Program-made: the position numbers and the translations under genes | The notes under the pieces: model-generated | The model's input: the letters and a program-made list of their open reading frames with translations, nothing else | Database searches by the model: none | Told to the model about the DNA's origin: nothing | Assembly: GCA_946221035.1 (NCBI GenBank) | Contig: CAMIME010000008.1 | Span: forward strand, 1 to 64,000 | Length of the DNA: 64,000 nucleotides | Direction: 5' to 3' | Origin: an uncultured Campylobacter sp. | GTDB taxonomy: Bacteria > Actinomycetota > Actinomycetes > Mycobacteriales > Mycobacteriaceae | Shown: piece by piece, positions 41,086-49,197 of the stretch | Position numbering within the stretch: the stretch's first letter is position 1 | Layout of the letters: each line of letters begins with the position of its first letter

Positions 41086-42129
41086 CTAGCGCGTGACCAC
41101 CGGGTGGTCGGCAGAGGCGCCGTACTTCTTCAACAGGGTGGATGCTTCCTGGTCGGTCGCGCCCTGGGACGTTTCGGCGAGGTGTTTTAGGTTCTCCGGC
41201 AGCTCGCGCCCGCGGGCACGCATCGCCTCAACGTAGAGCTTGCCGGCGCGGTAGGAGGAGCGCACCAGCGGGCCGGACATGACGGCGCCGAAGCCCATCT
41301 CGTAGGCGGCGTCGCGGTACTCGATGAACTCTTCCGGCTTCACCCACCGCTCGATCGGGTGGTAGGTGGGGCCCGGGCGCAGGTACTGGGTAATCGTGAT
41401 GATGTCGGTGCCGGCATCCACCAGATCCTGCAGCGCCTCGTAGACCTCTTCCTTGGTCTCGCCCATGCCCAGGATCAGGTTGGACTTGGTAATCAAGCCG
41501 AAGTCACGCGCCTGGCGGATCACGTCAAGGGAGCGGTCGTAGCGGAATGCGGGGCGGATGCGCTTGAAAATGCGCGGCACTGTCTCCACGTTGTGCGCGA
41601 ACACCTCGGGGCGCGCCTCGAACACGATGTTCAGAAGTTCGGTGTTGCCCGAGAAGTCCGGCGTGAGGTTTTCCACGCCCGTGTGCGGGTTCAGCTCGTG
41701 GATCTTGCGCACCACCTCGGCATAGAGCCAGGCGCCTTCGTCCTCGAGGTCGTCGCGGGTCACGCCGGTGATGGTGGAGTAGTTCAGGTTGAGGTTTTTC
41801 ACCTCTTCGGCCACGCGGCGCGGCTCGTCGCGGTCCAAAGGATCGGGGCGGCCTGAGGCGATGTCGCAGAAATCGCAGCGGCGCGAGCAGCGCGACCCGC
41901 CAATGAGGAACGTCGCCTCGCGCGATTCCCAGCACTCGTGGATGTTCGGGCAGCCCGCCTCTTGGCAGACGGTGTGGAGGCCAGCGCCCTTCACCTTCTG
42001 CTTCATGTCCTCGTATTCGGGACCTGTTTTGACGGAGTTGCGGATCCACCGCGGCTTCGTCTCGATCGGGGTTTGCGCGTTTCGCGCTTCGACTCTCAGC
42101 AGCTTGCGGCCTTCTGGTGCAACAGTCAC
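41086..42129 (-). CDS. lipA: Lipoyl synthase
   Basis: 347 aa. Inserts two sulfurs into octanoyl groups on E2 and GcvH proteins. Auxiliary cluster Cys 55, 60 and 66 (CQEAGCPNIHEC) and radical-SAM Cys 81, 85 and 88 (CSRRCDFC) are all present, as is the family RSSY motif (VRSSYRAG). GTG start 42129 is 6 nt after TACGGT, so it has its own leaderless promoter inside the lipB-lipA pair. It lies 4 bp after lipB and near its substrates gcvH and aceF. Confidence 0.96.
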   Translation of the reverse strand: MTVAPEGRKLLRVEARNAQTPIETKPRWIRNSVKTGPEYEDMKQKVKGAGLHTVCQEAGCPNIHECWESREATFLIGGSRCSRRCDFCDIASGRPDPLDRDEPRRVAEEVKNLNLNYSTITGVTRDDLEDEGAWLYAEVVRKIHELNPHTGVENLTPDFSGNTELLNIVFEARPEVFAHNVETVPRIFKRIRPAFRYDRSLDVIRQARDFGLITKSNLILGMGETKEEVYEALQDLVDAGTDIITITQYLRPGPTYHPIERWVKPEEFIEYRDAAYEMGFGAVMSGPLVRSSYRAGKLYVEAMRARGRELPENLKHLAETSQGATDQEASTLLKKYGASADHPVVTR

Positions 42130-42133
42130 GTCT

Positions 42134-42919
42134 CTACCGTAACCGACGTGTCAAACCTTTCGTCGGGTCCGGCATCGCCTTGAAGGAGTGGTCCGCAACC
42201 ACCAGCTCTCCAGCCAGCGCCCGCCGCAATTGCTTGACGACGGCTCCGTCAACATCCCCCGGCTCCACGACCTTCCCCAGTTCCATGGTGAGGGTGGTGA
42301 CGTCCGCGTCGTCGATGCCGCACGCCACGATGTGGTCATAGTGGTCGAGCGTGTTGTTGCAGTTCAGGCTGAGTCCGTGCATGGTCACCCCGCGCGTGAT
42401 GCGAATGCCCAAGGCGGCGATTTTCCGGTCCCTCTTCGGGGCCTTCGGGTCCGCTGCCGGGGTGGTTTCGGGGACCCAGACGCCGGACCGGCCGTCGATA
42501 CGCCCGGCGCTCTCGATGCCCAACTCTCGCACTGTTTGGATGAGTGCTTCCTCGAGCCGGCGCACGTAGTCCACCACATCCACCGGCTCCGCCAGTTTGA
42601 TAATCGGGTAGACCACCAGCTGCCCCTCCCCGTGCCAGGTGATTCTTCCGCCCCTATCCACCTTGACTACCGGGACCGGGTAGGAGGGATCCGGCAGGTC
42701 CTCGGGCTGGGTGCGCTTGCCGGCGGTGAAGGTGGAGGGGTGCTCCAACACCAGGAAGGTGTCCGGGGCCTCGTCTTGTGCTCGCTTGGCTGCGATCTCC
42801 GCCTGCAGGTCCCACGCCTCCTGGTACTCGACGAGGCCCAGGTGGCGCACCTCGATCGGGTCGGAGGAGGCGCGGATGGATTTATCGGCGGGGAAAAACG
42901 GGTCGCGCGGGGCAGTCAT
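42134..42919 (-). CDS. lipB: Octanoyl transferase (lipoyl-ACP transferase)
   Basis: 261 aa. Transfers octanoate from acyl carrier protein to apo-lipoyl domains, the step before LipA. Motifs: RGGRITWHGEGQLVVYPI, KIAALGIRITRGVTMHGLSLN with the catalytic Lys, and the acyl-thioester Cys in HIVACGIDD. ATG 42919 is 7 nt after TACCCT (42932-42927), hence leaderless. It is the fourth gene of a gcvP-gcvT-gcvH-lipB-lipA order. A dispersed-motif copy on the minus strand encodes GAVVKQLRR near the C-terminus. Confidence 0.95.
   Translation of the reverse strand: MTAPRDPFFPADKSIRASSDPIEVRHLGLVEYQEAWDLQAEIAAKRAQDEAPDTFLVLEHPSTFTAGKRTQPEDLPDPSYPVPVVKVDRGGRITWHGEGQLVVYPIIKLAEPVDVVDYVRRLEEALIQTVRELGIESAGRIDGRSGVWVPETTPAADPKAPKRDRKIAALGIRITRGVTMHGLSLNCNNTLDHYDHIVACGIDDADVTTLTMELGKVVEPGDVDGAVVKQLRRALAGELVVADHSFKAMPDPTKGLTRRLR
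42222..42250 (-). repeat. Dispersed motif copy in lipB
   Basis: On the minus strand: GACGGAGCCGTCGTCAAGCA followed by ATTGCGGCG. Confidence 0.45.
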
Positions 42920-42951
42920 GGTGCACAGGGTAGTCCCCGTTGGGTCGGGGC

Positions 42952-43338
42952 CTAGACCCCGTTGGCGGAGGCGTACTCGTCGGCGGTGAGCAGCGGGCCC
43001 ACTTCGTCGACCTCGACCTCAAAGAGCCACCCCTCGCCGTAGGGGTCGTTGTTGATGGTCTCCGGCGAGGCAACCACATCCTCGTTCACCGCCGTGACGG
43101 TGCCGGTGACGGGGGAGTAGAGGTCGGAGACGGACTTCGTGGACTCGACCTCGCCGCAGGTCTCGCCCGCGGTCACAGTGTCACCGACGGCCGGCAGCTC
43201 AGCGAACACGACCTCGCCCAGACGCTCCGCGGCGACGTGGGTGATGCCCACCTTCACCGTGGAGCCGGCCGCGTTATCGGGGGTGGAGTTGATCCACTCG
43301 TGATCCTCGGAGTAGTAAAAGTCCTGCTGAAGAGCCAT
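42952..43338 (-). CDS. gcvH: Glycine cleavage system H protein
   Basis: 128 aa, normal size. Carries the aminomethyl group of glycine on a lipoyl arm between GcvP, GcvT and dihydrolipoamide dehydrogenase. Lipoyl lysine K68 in EVESTKSVSDLYSP; GWLFEVEVDE near the end is conserved. AAAGGAAG precedes the ATG. Three bases separate it from the gcvT stop, and lipB follows 32 bp later behind its own -10. Confidence 0.96.
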   Translation of the reverse strand: MALQQDFYYSEDHEWINSTPDNAAGSTVKVGITHVAAERLGEVVFAELPAVGDTVTAGETCGEVESTKSVSDLYSPVTGTVTAVNEDVVASPETINNDPYGEGWLFEVEVDEVGPLLTADEYASANGV

Positions 43339-43341
43339 GGC

Positions 43342-44427
43342 TTAGGCTTCCTTTCGTGTGTAGAAGGGGGTTGGGCTAATGGTAAACGGGTAGCGCTTGC
43401 CGCGGATGTCAATTTCCACCTCGGTGCCGATCTCAGCGTGCGCCGGGTCGATGTGGGCCAGCGCGACTGGGTGGCCGAGTGTGGGGGAGGGCTGACCGGA
43501 GGTCACCACACCGATCTTCTCCTCCGAACCGGCGAGGAAGACCTCCGAACCTTCGCGGGCGGCGCGGCGCTGCTCGGAAGTCAGGCCGGCGATCACCACG
43601 GATGGTTCGCGGCCAGCGAGGGCGGGTTTGCCCACGAAATCGGCCTCCTTCTTGGCAAACGCACGTCCCATGCCCGCCTCAACCGGGGTGATGGCGGTGG
43701 TGAGCTCGTGGCCGTAGAGCGGCATGGAGGCTTCCAGGCGCAGCGAGTCCCGGGCAGCCAAACCGCAGGGGGTACCCGAGCCGATGACTGCGTCCCACAC
43801 GGCCTGTGCGTCTTCGTTCATGCAGAACAACTCGAAGCCGTCCTCGCCGGTGTAGCCGGTGCGGGCGACGAACACCTCGATATCGCGGTCGCCGGACCGA
43901 AGAGAGGACCACGCGCCGGAGTAGTAGGAGAGGTCCCCGGGGTCGTCGGCAAGCAGTGGCTCGAGGGCGGCAAGCGCGCCGGGGCCTTGGACGGCGACCA
44001 GCGCGATCGTCTCGGAGTCGTTGCGCAAGGAAACGTCGAAGCCCTCGGTGCGGGCCTGGAGCGCGTCCCACACCACCTGGGTGTTCGCGGCGTTGGGCAC
44101 GACCATGAAGTGGTTGTCGCTGAACTTGTAGGTGATCAGGTCGTCGAGGATGCCGCCGTCCTCGGCCACGATCATGGAGTACTTCGCCTTGCCGTCCTTG
44201 AGCGTGCTCAGGGTGGAAATGAGGGCGCAGTCCAAAAAAGCGCCGGCGTCCGGACCTTGCACGTCGATCTCGCCCATGTGGGAGAGGTCAAAAATGCCGA
44301 CACCGGATCGCACCGCCCGGTGCTCATCCAGTTCGTTGCCGTACTTCAGGGGCATGGTCCAGCCGCCGAAGTCGGTGAAGGTCGCGCTGAGCGCCTCGTG
44401 GGTGGCAAACAGGGGGGATTGGGGCAT
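43342..44427 (-). CDS. gcvT: Aminomethyltransferase (glycine cleavage T protein)
   Basis: 361 aa. Releases ammonia from the H-protein intermediate and makes 5,10-methylene-tetrahydrofolate. Family segments: VGIFDLSHMGEIDVQGPDA, ARTGYTGEDGFELF, GLAARDSLRLEASMPLYGHE and TSGQPSPTLGHPVALA. AAAGGAG lies 7 nt before the ATG; 13 bp after gcvP, 3 bp before gcvH, so one operon. Complete, with no odd residues seen. Confidence 0.95.
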   Translation of the reverse strand: MPQSPLFATHEALSATFTDFGGWTMPLKYGNELDEHRAVRSGVGIFDLSHMGEIDVQGPDAGAFLDCALISTLSTLKDGKAKYSMIVAEDGGILDDLITYKFSDNHFMVVPNAANTQVVWDALQARTEGFDVSLRNDSETIALVAVQGPGALAALEPLLADDPGDLSYYSGAWSSLRSGDRDIEVFVARTGYTGEDGFELFCMNEDAQAVWDAVIGSGTPCGLAARDSLRLEASMPLYGHELTTAITPVEAGMGRAFAKKEADFVGKPALAGREPSVVIAGLTSEQRRAAREGSEVFLAGSEEKIGVVTSGQPSPTLGHPVALAHIDPAHAEIGTEVEIDIRGKRYPFTISPTPFYTRKEA

Positions 44428-44440
44428 GGTGGAAGCTCCT

Positions 44441-47293
44441 TTACTTCGAGTTCTCTTCGGTGACCACCACGTCGACTTCCTCGACGGGTTCGGGGGTGAT
44501 GTCGAATGCTTCCGGAGGCGGGCAGGAGCACTGGAGGTTGCGGTCGCCGAAGGCTTCGTCGATACGCCGCACCGGCGGGAAGTACTTACGGCGGATGAGG
44601 CCCTCGACCGGGTACGCGGCCTGCTGGCGGGAGAAGTCGTACGGCCACTCGTCGCGCACCACGGAATGCGCGGTGTAGGGGGAGTTGTGGATGACGGACT
44701 TCTCGTACTCCACCTTGCCGTCGATGATCTCCTGGATCTCGGCGCGGATAGCGCGCATCGCCTCGATGAAGCGGTCGAGCTCCGCCAGGTCCTCGGACTC
44801 CGTTGGCTCCACCATCAGGGTGCCGGCGACCGGGAAGGCGAGGGTGGGGGCGTGGAAGCCATAGTCGATGAGTCGCTTGGCCACGTCGGCGGCGGTCACC
44901 CCCGAGGCGTCCGTGATCGCGCGCAGGTCCAGGATGCACTCGTGACCCACCAGGCCGTTGTCGCCGGTGTAGAGCACGGGGAAAGCATCGTTCAGCTCGT
45001 GCGCGAGATAGTTTGCGCCCAACACGGCGTGCTCGGTGGCGCTGCGCAGCCCCGCGGCGCCGGACATCGCGATGTAGGACCACGAAATCGGCAGCACGCC
45101 CGCCGAGCCGTACAGGGTGGAAGCCACCGGGACACCGCCCGTATCGGCCTGCGACGTGGGGTCGCCCGGCAGGAAGGGGATCAGGTGCTCCTGCACGCCG
45201 ATCGGACCCACGCCCGGCCCACCGCCGCCGTGCGGGATGGTGAACGTCTTGTGCAGGTTCAGGTGGCTGACGTCGCCGCCGAAGTCGCCCGGGCGGGCAA
45301 TGCCGGTGAGCGCGTTCATGTTCGCGCCGTCGATGTAGACCTGCCCGCCGGCTGCGTGGACCTTGTCGCACACCTCGCGCACCGTGTCCTCGTACACGCC
45401 GTGCGTGGAGGGGTAGGTGATCATGATCGCCGCGACCTTGCCCGCGTGCTGCTCCAGCTTCGCGTCCAGGTCCGCCAGGTCGATCGAGCCGTCGTCCGCC
45501 GTCTTCACCACCACAACGCGCAGGTTGGCCAGCGTCGCCGATGCCGCGTTCGTGCCGTGGGCGGACGCCGGGATCAGGCAAATGTCGCGCTCGGTCTCGC
45601 CCTGCGCAACGTGGTACGCCCGGATGGCCAAAAGCCCCGCCAGCTCACCGGTCGCGCCCGAGTTCGGCTGCACGGACACATCCGCGTAGCCCGTGATCTC
45701 GGTCAGCCACGTGCGCATCTCGCCGATCAGCTCGAGCCACCCCTGCGCGTACTCGTCCGGGGTGTAGGGGTGGGTGTTCGCGAACTCAGGCCACGTAATC
45801 GACTCCAACCCAGCCGTCGGGTTCAGCTTCATCGTGCACGAGCCCAGCGGAATCATCGTGCGGTCCAGCGCGAGGTCCTTGTCCCCCAACTCACGGATGT
45901 AGCGCATCATCTGCGTCTCAGAATGGATCCGATTGAACGTTGGGTGGGTCAAGTATTGCGTCGTTCGCTCCAGCGGCTGCGGGATCCTCCGCCCGCCCTC
46001 GGCGGGCGTCGCCTCAAACCCGTCCAGCAGCGCGGCGACGTCCGCGTCGGACGTGTCCTCGCCGAAGCTCACAGCCACTGCGCCCTCGAGCGGCCGCACG
46101 AGGTAGCCGTTCGCAGCAAGCTTATCGACGACTCCGTTAGCCCCCTCACCCTCAACCACCACCGTGTCGAAGAACTCCGCGTGGCGCACCGTGAGTCCCG
46201 CCTGCTCAATACCTGCGGCGAAGCGCGCGGCGTAGGCGTGGACAGCCTCGGCGATCGCTTTCAACCCCGCCGGCCCGTGGTAGACGGCGTACATCGACGC
46301 GGTGACCGCCAGCAGCGCCTGGGCGGTGCAGATGTTGGAGGTGGCCCGCTCGCGGCGGATGTGCTGCTCGCGCGTCTGGAGGGCGAGGCGGTAGGCGGGG
46401 TAGCCTTCGGCGTCCTTGGATACGCCCACCAGGCGGCCCGGCATCTGGCGCTGCAGCTTGGAGGTCACGGCCATGTAGGCGGCGTGCGGGCCGCCATAGA
46501 ACAGCGGCACGCCGAAGCGCTGGGTGGTGCCGAACGCGATATCCGCGCCGAACTCGCCCGGCGATTCGATGAGGGTGAGCGCCAGGATGTCCGCGTCCAC
46601 TGCGACAAGCCCGCCGCGGTCGTGGATCGCCTCGATGACCGGGCGGGGATCCACGATGTCGCCCTCGGTGCCCGGGTAGGCCACCACGGCGCCAACCAGG
46701 TCCTCGCCCACCACGCCCTCGGCGAGGTTGACCACCTCGACCTCGAGATCGATCGCGCGCGCCCTTTCAGACGCGACCGTGATGACCTGCGGGTGCAGGC
46801 GCGCATCGAGCAGCACCCTCCGGCCCTTCTTCACCGTCCGCGACATGAGGCCGACGGCTTCGGCGGCGGCGGAGGCTTCGTCGAGAAGCGAGGCGTTTGC
46901 GATGTCGAGGCCGGTGAGGTCCTCCACCATCGTCTGGAAGTTCAGCAGGGCTTCCAACCGGCCCTGGGAAATCTCCGCCTGGTAGGGGGTGTATGCGGTG
47001 TACCAGCTGGCGTCCTCCACCACGCCGCGGCGGATCACCGGGGGAGTGAGGGTGGAGCTGAAGCCCTGCCCATAAAAGGCCTTGAGCACGGTGTTCTTGC
47101 CGGCGAGCTCGCGCAACCGCGTCTGCGCCTCGTGCTCCAACAGCGGCTCGGGGAGGTTGAGCGGCGCCTGTGCGAGGATGCCCGCCGGCACAGCCGCATC
47201 AATGAGCGCTCCCAGCGAGTCGTAGCCCAACGCTCCCAGCATCTGTTGCTGTTCCGCCTGGTCGGGTCCGATGTGCCGCGAGATGTAATCCAA
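44441..47293 (-). CDS. gcvP: Glycine dehydrogenase (decarboxylating), P protein
   Basis: 950 aa from TTG 47293 (MDYISRHIG), chosen for AAGGAG 6 nt upstream; a TTG at 47320 would overlap another AAGGAG with no spacing. Decarboxylates glycine with pyridoxal phosphate and loads the aminomethyl group onto GcvH. PLP lysine in HLNLHKTFTIPHGGGGPG; N-terminal half GQGFSSTLTPPVIRRGV; both homologous halves fused. First gcv gene, 45 bp after the kinase stop, with no room for a glycine riboswitch. A dispersed-motif copy encodes GVVDKLAANG. Confidence 0.95.
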   Translation of the reverse strand: MDYISRHIGPDQAEQQQMLGALGYDSLGALIDAAVPAGILAQAPLNLPEPLLEHEAQTRLRELAGKNTVLKAFYGQGFSSTLTPPVIRRGVVEDASWYTAYTPYQAEISQGRLEALLNFQTMVEDLTGLDIANASLLDEASAAAEAVGLMSRTVKKGRRVLLDARLHPQVITVASERARAIDLEVEVVNLAEGVVGEDLVGAVVAYPGTEGDIVDPRPVIEAIHDRGGLVAVDADILALTLIESPGEFGADIAFGTTQRFGVPLFYGGPHAAYMAVTSKLQRQMPGRLVGVSKDAEGYPAYRLALQTREQHIRRERATSNICTAQALLAVTASMYAVYHGPAGLKAIAEAVHAYAARFAAGIEQAGLTVRHAEFFDTVVVEGEGANGVVDKLAANGYLVRPLEGAVAVSFGEDTSDADVAALLDGFEATPAEGGRRIPQPLERTTQYLTHPTFNRIHSETQMMRYIRELGDKDLALDRTMIPLGSCTMKLNPTAGLESITWPEFANTHPYTPDEYAQGWLELIGEMRTWLTEITGYADVSVQPNSGATGELAGLLAIRAYHVAQGETERDICLIPASAHGTNAASATLANLRVVVVKTADDGSIDLADLDAKLEQHAGKVAAIMITYPSTHGVYEDTVREVCDKVHAAGGQVYIDGANMNALTGIARPGDFGGDVSHLNLHKTFTIPHGGGGPGVGPIGVQEHLIPFLPGDPTSQADTGGVPVASTLYGSAGVLPISWSYIAMSGAAGLRSATEHAVLGANYLAHELNDAFPVLYTGDNGLVGHECILDLRAITDASGVTAADVAKRLIDYGFHAPTLAFPVAGTLMVEPTESEDLAELDRFIEAMRAIRAEIQEIIDGKVEYEKSVIHNSPYTAHSVVRDEWPYDFSRQQAAYPVEGLIRRKYFPPVRRIDEAFGDRNLQCSCPPPEAFDITPEPVEEVDVVVTEENSK
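46114..46138 (-). repeat. Dispersed motif copy in gcvP
   Basis: On the minus strand: AACGGAGTCGTCGATAAGCT followed by TGCTG. Confidence 0.45.
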
Positions 47294-47338
47294 AACGAAC
47301 TCCTTGTGTGACTTAGCCAACTCCTTAGCTTGCTCTAA

Positions 47339-49051
47339 TCAGAAATCATCCACCGCGGTTTCACCAAACAGCCAGGTCACGGCGATCGCACCCGGATCCG
47401 GGACCTCCGCTGCGGATTCTCCGATGTAGGAGGCGCGGCCCTTCTTCGCCTCCATGCCGCGGGTCGACTTCGCGCCCTCAACGGCGGGTTCCAAGATGGC
47501 CTCGAGCACGCCCTCCACCGCGTCGCCGCGAGCCTCCTTGGCGGCCTTCGCTGCCGGGGCGAGGGCGTCAATGACGGTGTTGTCGCCCTCCTTCGCGCCG
47601 CCGAGGTCGGTGATGGCATCGACGCCGCGCTGCAACCCCTCCGCGAGGGCCTCGGCGAACGCACTCGCGTCCGCGTCGCGCGAATCCACCCCTTCGAAAG
47701 CCTCGCTCATTTCCAAGAAGAAGGTGCCCAGCACCGCCCCTGAGGTGCCGCCGGCGCGCACGAGGATGCGGTGCGCAATGAAGTCGAGCAGTTCAGCATC
47801 CGTGCCCTTGAGCGGGGTGTCAATCTTGCCGAACGCCGCCTCCATATTGTTTCCAAAGTCCCCGTCACCCGCCACGCGGTCCAGCTCAGTGAGGTCGTCG
47901 AAGGATTTCTGCATCCGCTCCACGAAGGCGCTGAGCCACTCGTTCTCCCCGCCCTCGTCCGGCTGCTCGGCATCGTCTTCCATGACGGCGAGCTCGAACT
48001 TCGGGTCCTTCGCCACCGCGGGCCATGCCGGGGCGTTCGTGTCGGCGTCGAGAAGCTCGATGAGCTCATCGTCGAGCACCGTCACCGTCAGCGAAATGCC
48101 AGCCATGTTCAGCGAGGTGACAAGCGAGCCGCGCAAACCCCGGCGGACCGTCACGCCCCGGTCGGTGAGCTGCTTGAGCGCCTCGCCGAAGACCAAGTCC
48201 AGCTCGATCTCGCTCGTGCCGCCGAGGCCGTTGACCAGGAGCAGCACGTCCGCGCCATCGACGGTGACATCGGCGGCGTTCAGCGACTCGATGATCCCGT
48301 CCAGCAGCTCGCTAACCAGCGACTCGGCGGTGGGGTGCTCGTCGGATTCGTCGCGGCGCTCCACACCCGGCTCACCGTGGATGCCCACGCCGACCTCAAT
48401 CTGCTGTTCTTCCAGGTCGAACGTCTTCCGATCGGTCGTCGGCATGTGGCCCGCCTCGAGCGCGACCGCCATCGACCGTGAGCGGTCCGCCGCGCGCTGC
48501 GCCAGCTCTGCAACCGTCGCCAGATCGTCGCCGCGGGCAGCCGACGCGCCCGCAATCTTTTCGACGATGATGGTCGCCCCGGTCCCTCGCCGCCCCGGCG
48601 AATCCTCGTCGTCGCCGATCTCAGTCGCCGCGTCGTCGGCCACCAGGACCTGCTTCACCTTTGCGTCGGTGTTGTTGTCCGCCACCGTGAAGTTCATGAC
48701 GTCGCCGGTGTAGTTCTTCACCACGTGCACCACACCCTGACCACGGTCGGCCCACTCTGTGGCGGCCGCGATCTGCACCGCGTTCGGGGAGGTGAACAGA
48801 AGGCCCGGGCACGCGGCGTCGAGCATGCCCTCGCCGATGAACCCGGCGTGCATGGGTTCGTGGCCCGAGCCGCCGCCCGAGATGACGGCGACGCGCTCCT
48901 TGCGCTCATCGTCTGCGAGACCGATGAAGCCCTCCTTATGCCACTCGGCGTAAGGGTGGGCCGCGACAATTCCGCCGAGCGCCTGATCCATGAATTCTGA
49001 CGACTCATTGCGGAACGATTTGAATGATGTTGTCTTCGGGGTTGTGTCCAT
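47339..49051 (-). CDS. Dihydroxyacetone kinase, ATP-dependent (DhaK-DhaL fusion)
   Basis: 570 aa from ATG 49051, 7 nt after TACACT (leaderless). Residues 1-340: DhaK domain with ISGGGSGHEPMHAGF and the substrate-binding His in GVGIHGEPG. Residues 375-570: DhaL nucleotide domain with DRVAGDGDFGNNM for Mg-ATP and AGGTSGAVLGTFFLEM. The single-chain form uses ATP, unlike PTS-linked DhaKLM, and makes dihydroxyacetone phosphate in the cytosol. It is the first gene of a unit leading into gcvPTH; the metabolic tie is not obvious. Longer upstream ATG frames lack support. Confidence 0.92.
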   Translation of the reverse strand: MDTTPKTTSFKSFRNESSEFMDQALGGIVAAHPYAEWHKEGFIGLADDERKERVAVISGGGSGHEPMHAGFIGEGMLDAACPGLLFTSPNAVQIAAATEWADRGQGVVHVVKNYTGDVMNFTVADNNTDAKVKQVLVADDAATEIGDDEDSPGRRGTGATIIVEKIAGASAARGDDLATVAELAQRAADRSRSMAVALEAGHMPTTDRKTFDLEEQQIEVGVGIHGEPGVERRDESDEHPTAESLVSELLDGIIESLNAADVTVDGADVLLLVNGLGGTSEIELDLVFGEALKQLTDRGVTVRRGLRGSLVTSLNMAGISLTVTVLDDELIELLDADTNAPAWPAVAKDPKFELAVMEDDAEQPDEGGENEWLSAFVERMQKSFDDLTELDRVAGDGDFGNNMEAAFGKIDTPLKGTDAELLDFIAHRILVRAGGTSGAVLGTFFLEMSEAFEGVDSRDADASAFAEALAEGLQRGVDAITDLGGAKEGDNTVIDALAPAAKAAKEARGDAVEGVLEAILEPAVEGAKSTRGMEAKKGRASYIGESAAEVPDPGAIAVTWLFGETAVDDF

Positions 49052-49141
49052 GGCGCCCAGTGTAGAGATCTGGCGCACTTCAGCTCGCCCGCTGCGGTCT
49101 GCGCCACGCTGAACACTCGCGCAAACCCCTGGAAACGCCGA

Positions 49142-49174
49142 AGCCCGGCGACCAACCGAAGCTGGCGCCGGGCT
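49142..49174 (-). terminator. Hairpin downstream of aceF
   Basis: AGCCCGGCG (49142-49150) and CGCCGGGCT (49166-49174) form a perfect 9-bp stem 24 nt after the aceF stop. The minus-strand tail TTCGGCGTTTCC is only weakly U-rich, so termination is likely but not certain. Confidence 0.5.
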
Positions 49175-49197
49175 AAGCGAGCTCAACCGCGCTGAGA

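Noticed and set aside
44132..47311. 1059-codon plus-strand frame opposite gcvP
   Set aside because: Arg/His/Gly-rich antisense shadow of gcvP with no motifs or ribosome site.
47294..47338. Possible glycine riboswitch in front of gcvP
   Set aside because: Only 45 bp separate gcvP from the kinase stop, too short for a glycine aptamer, and no aptamer motif is visible.
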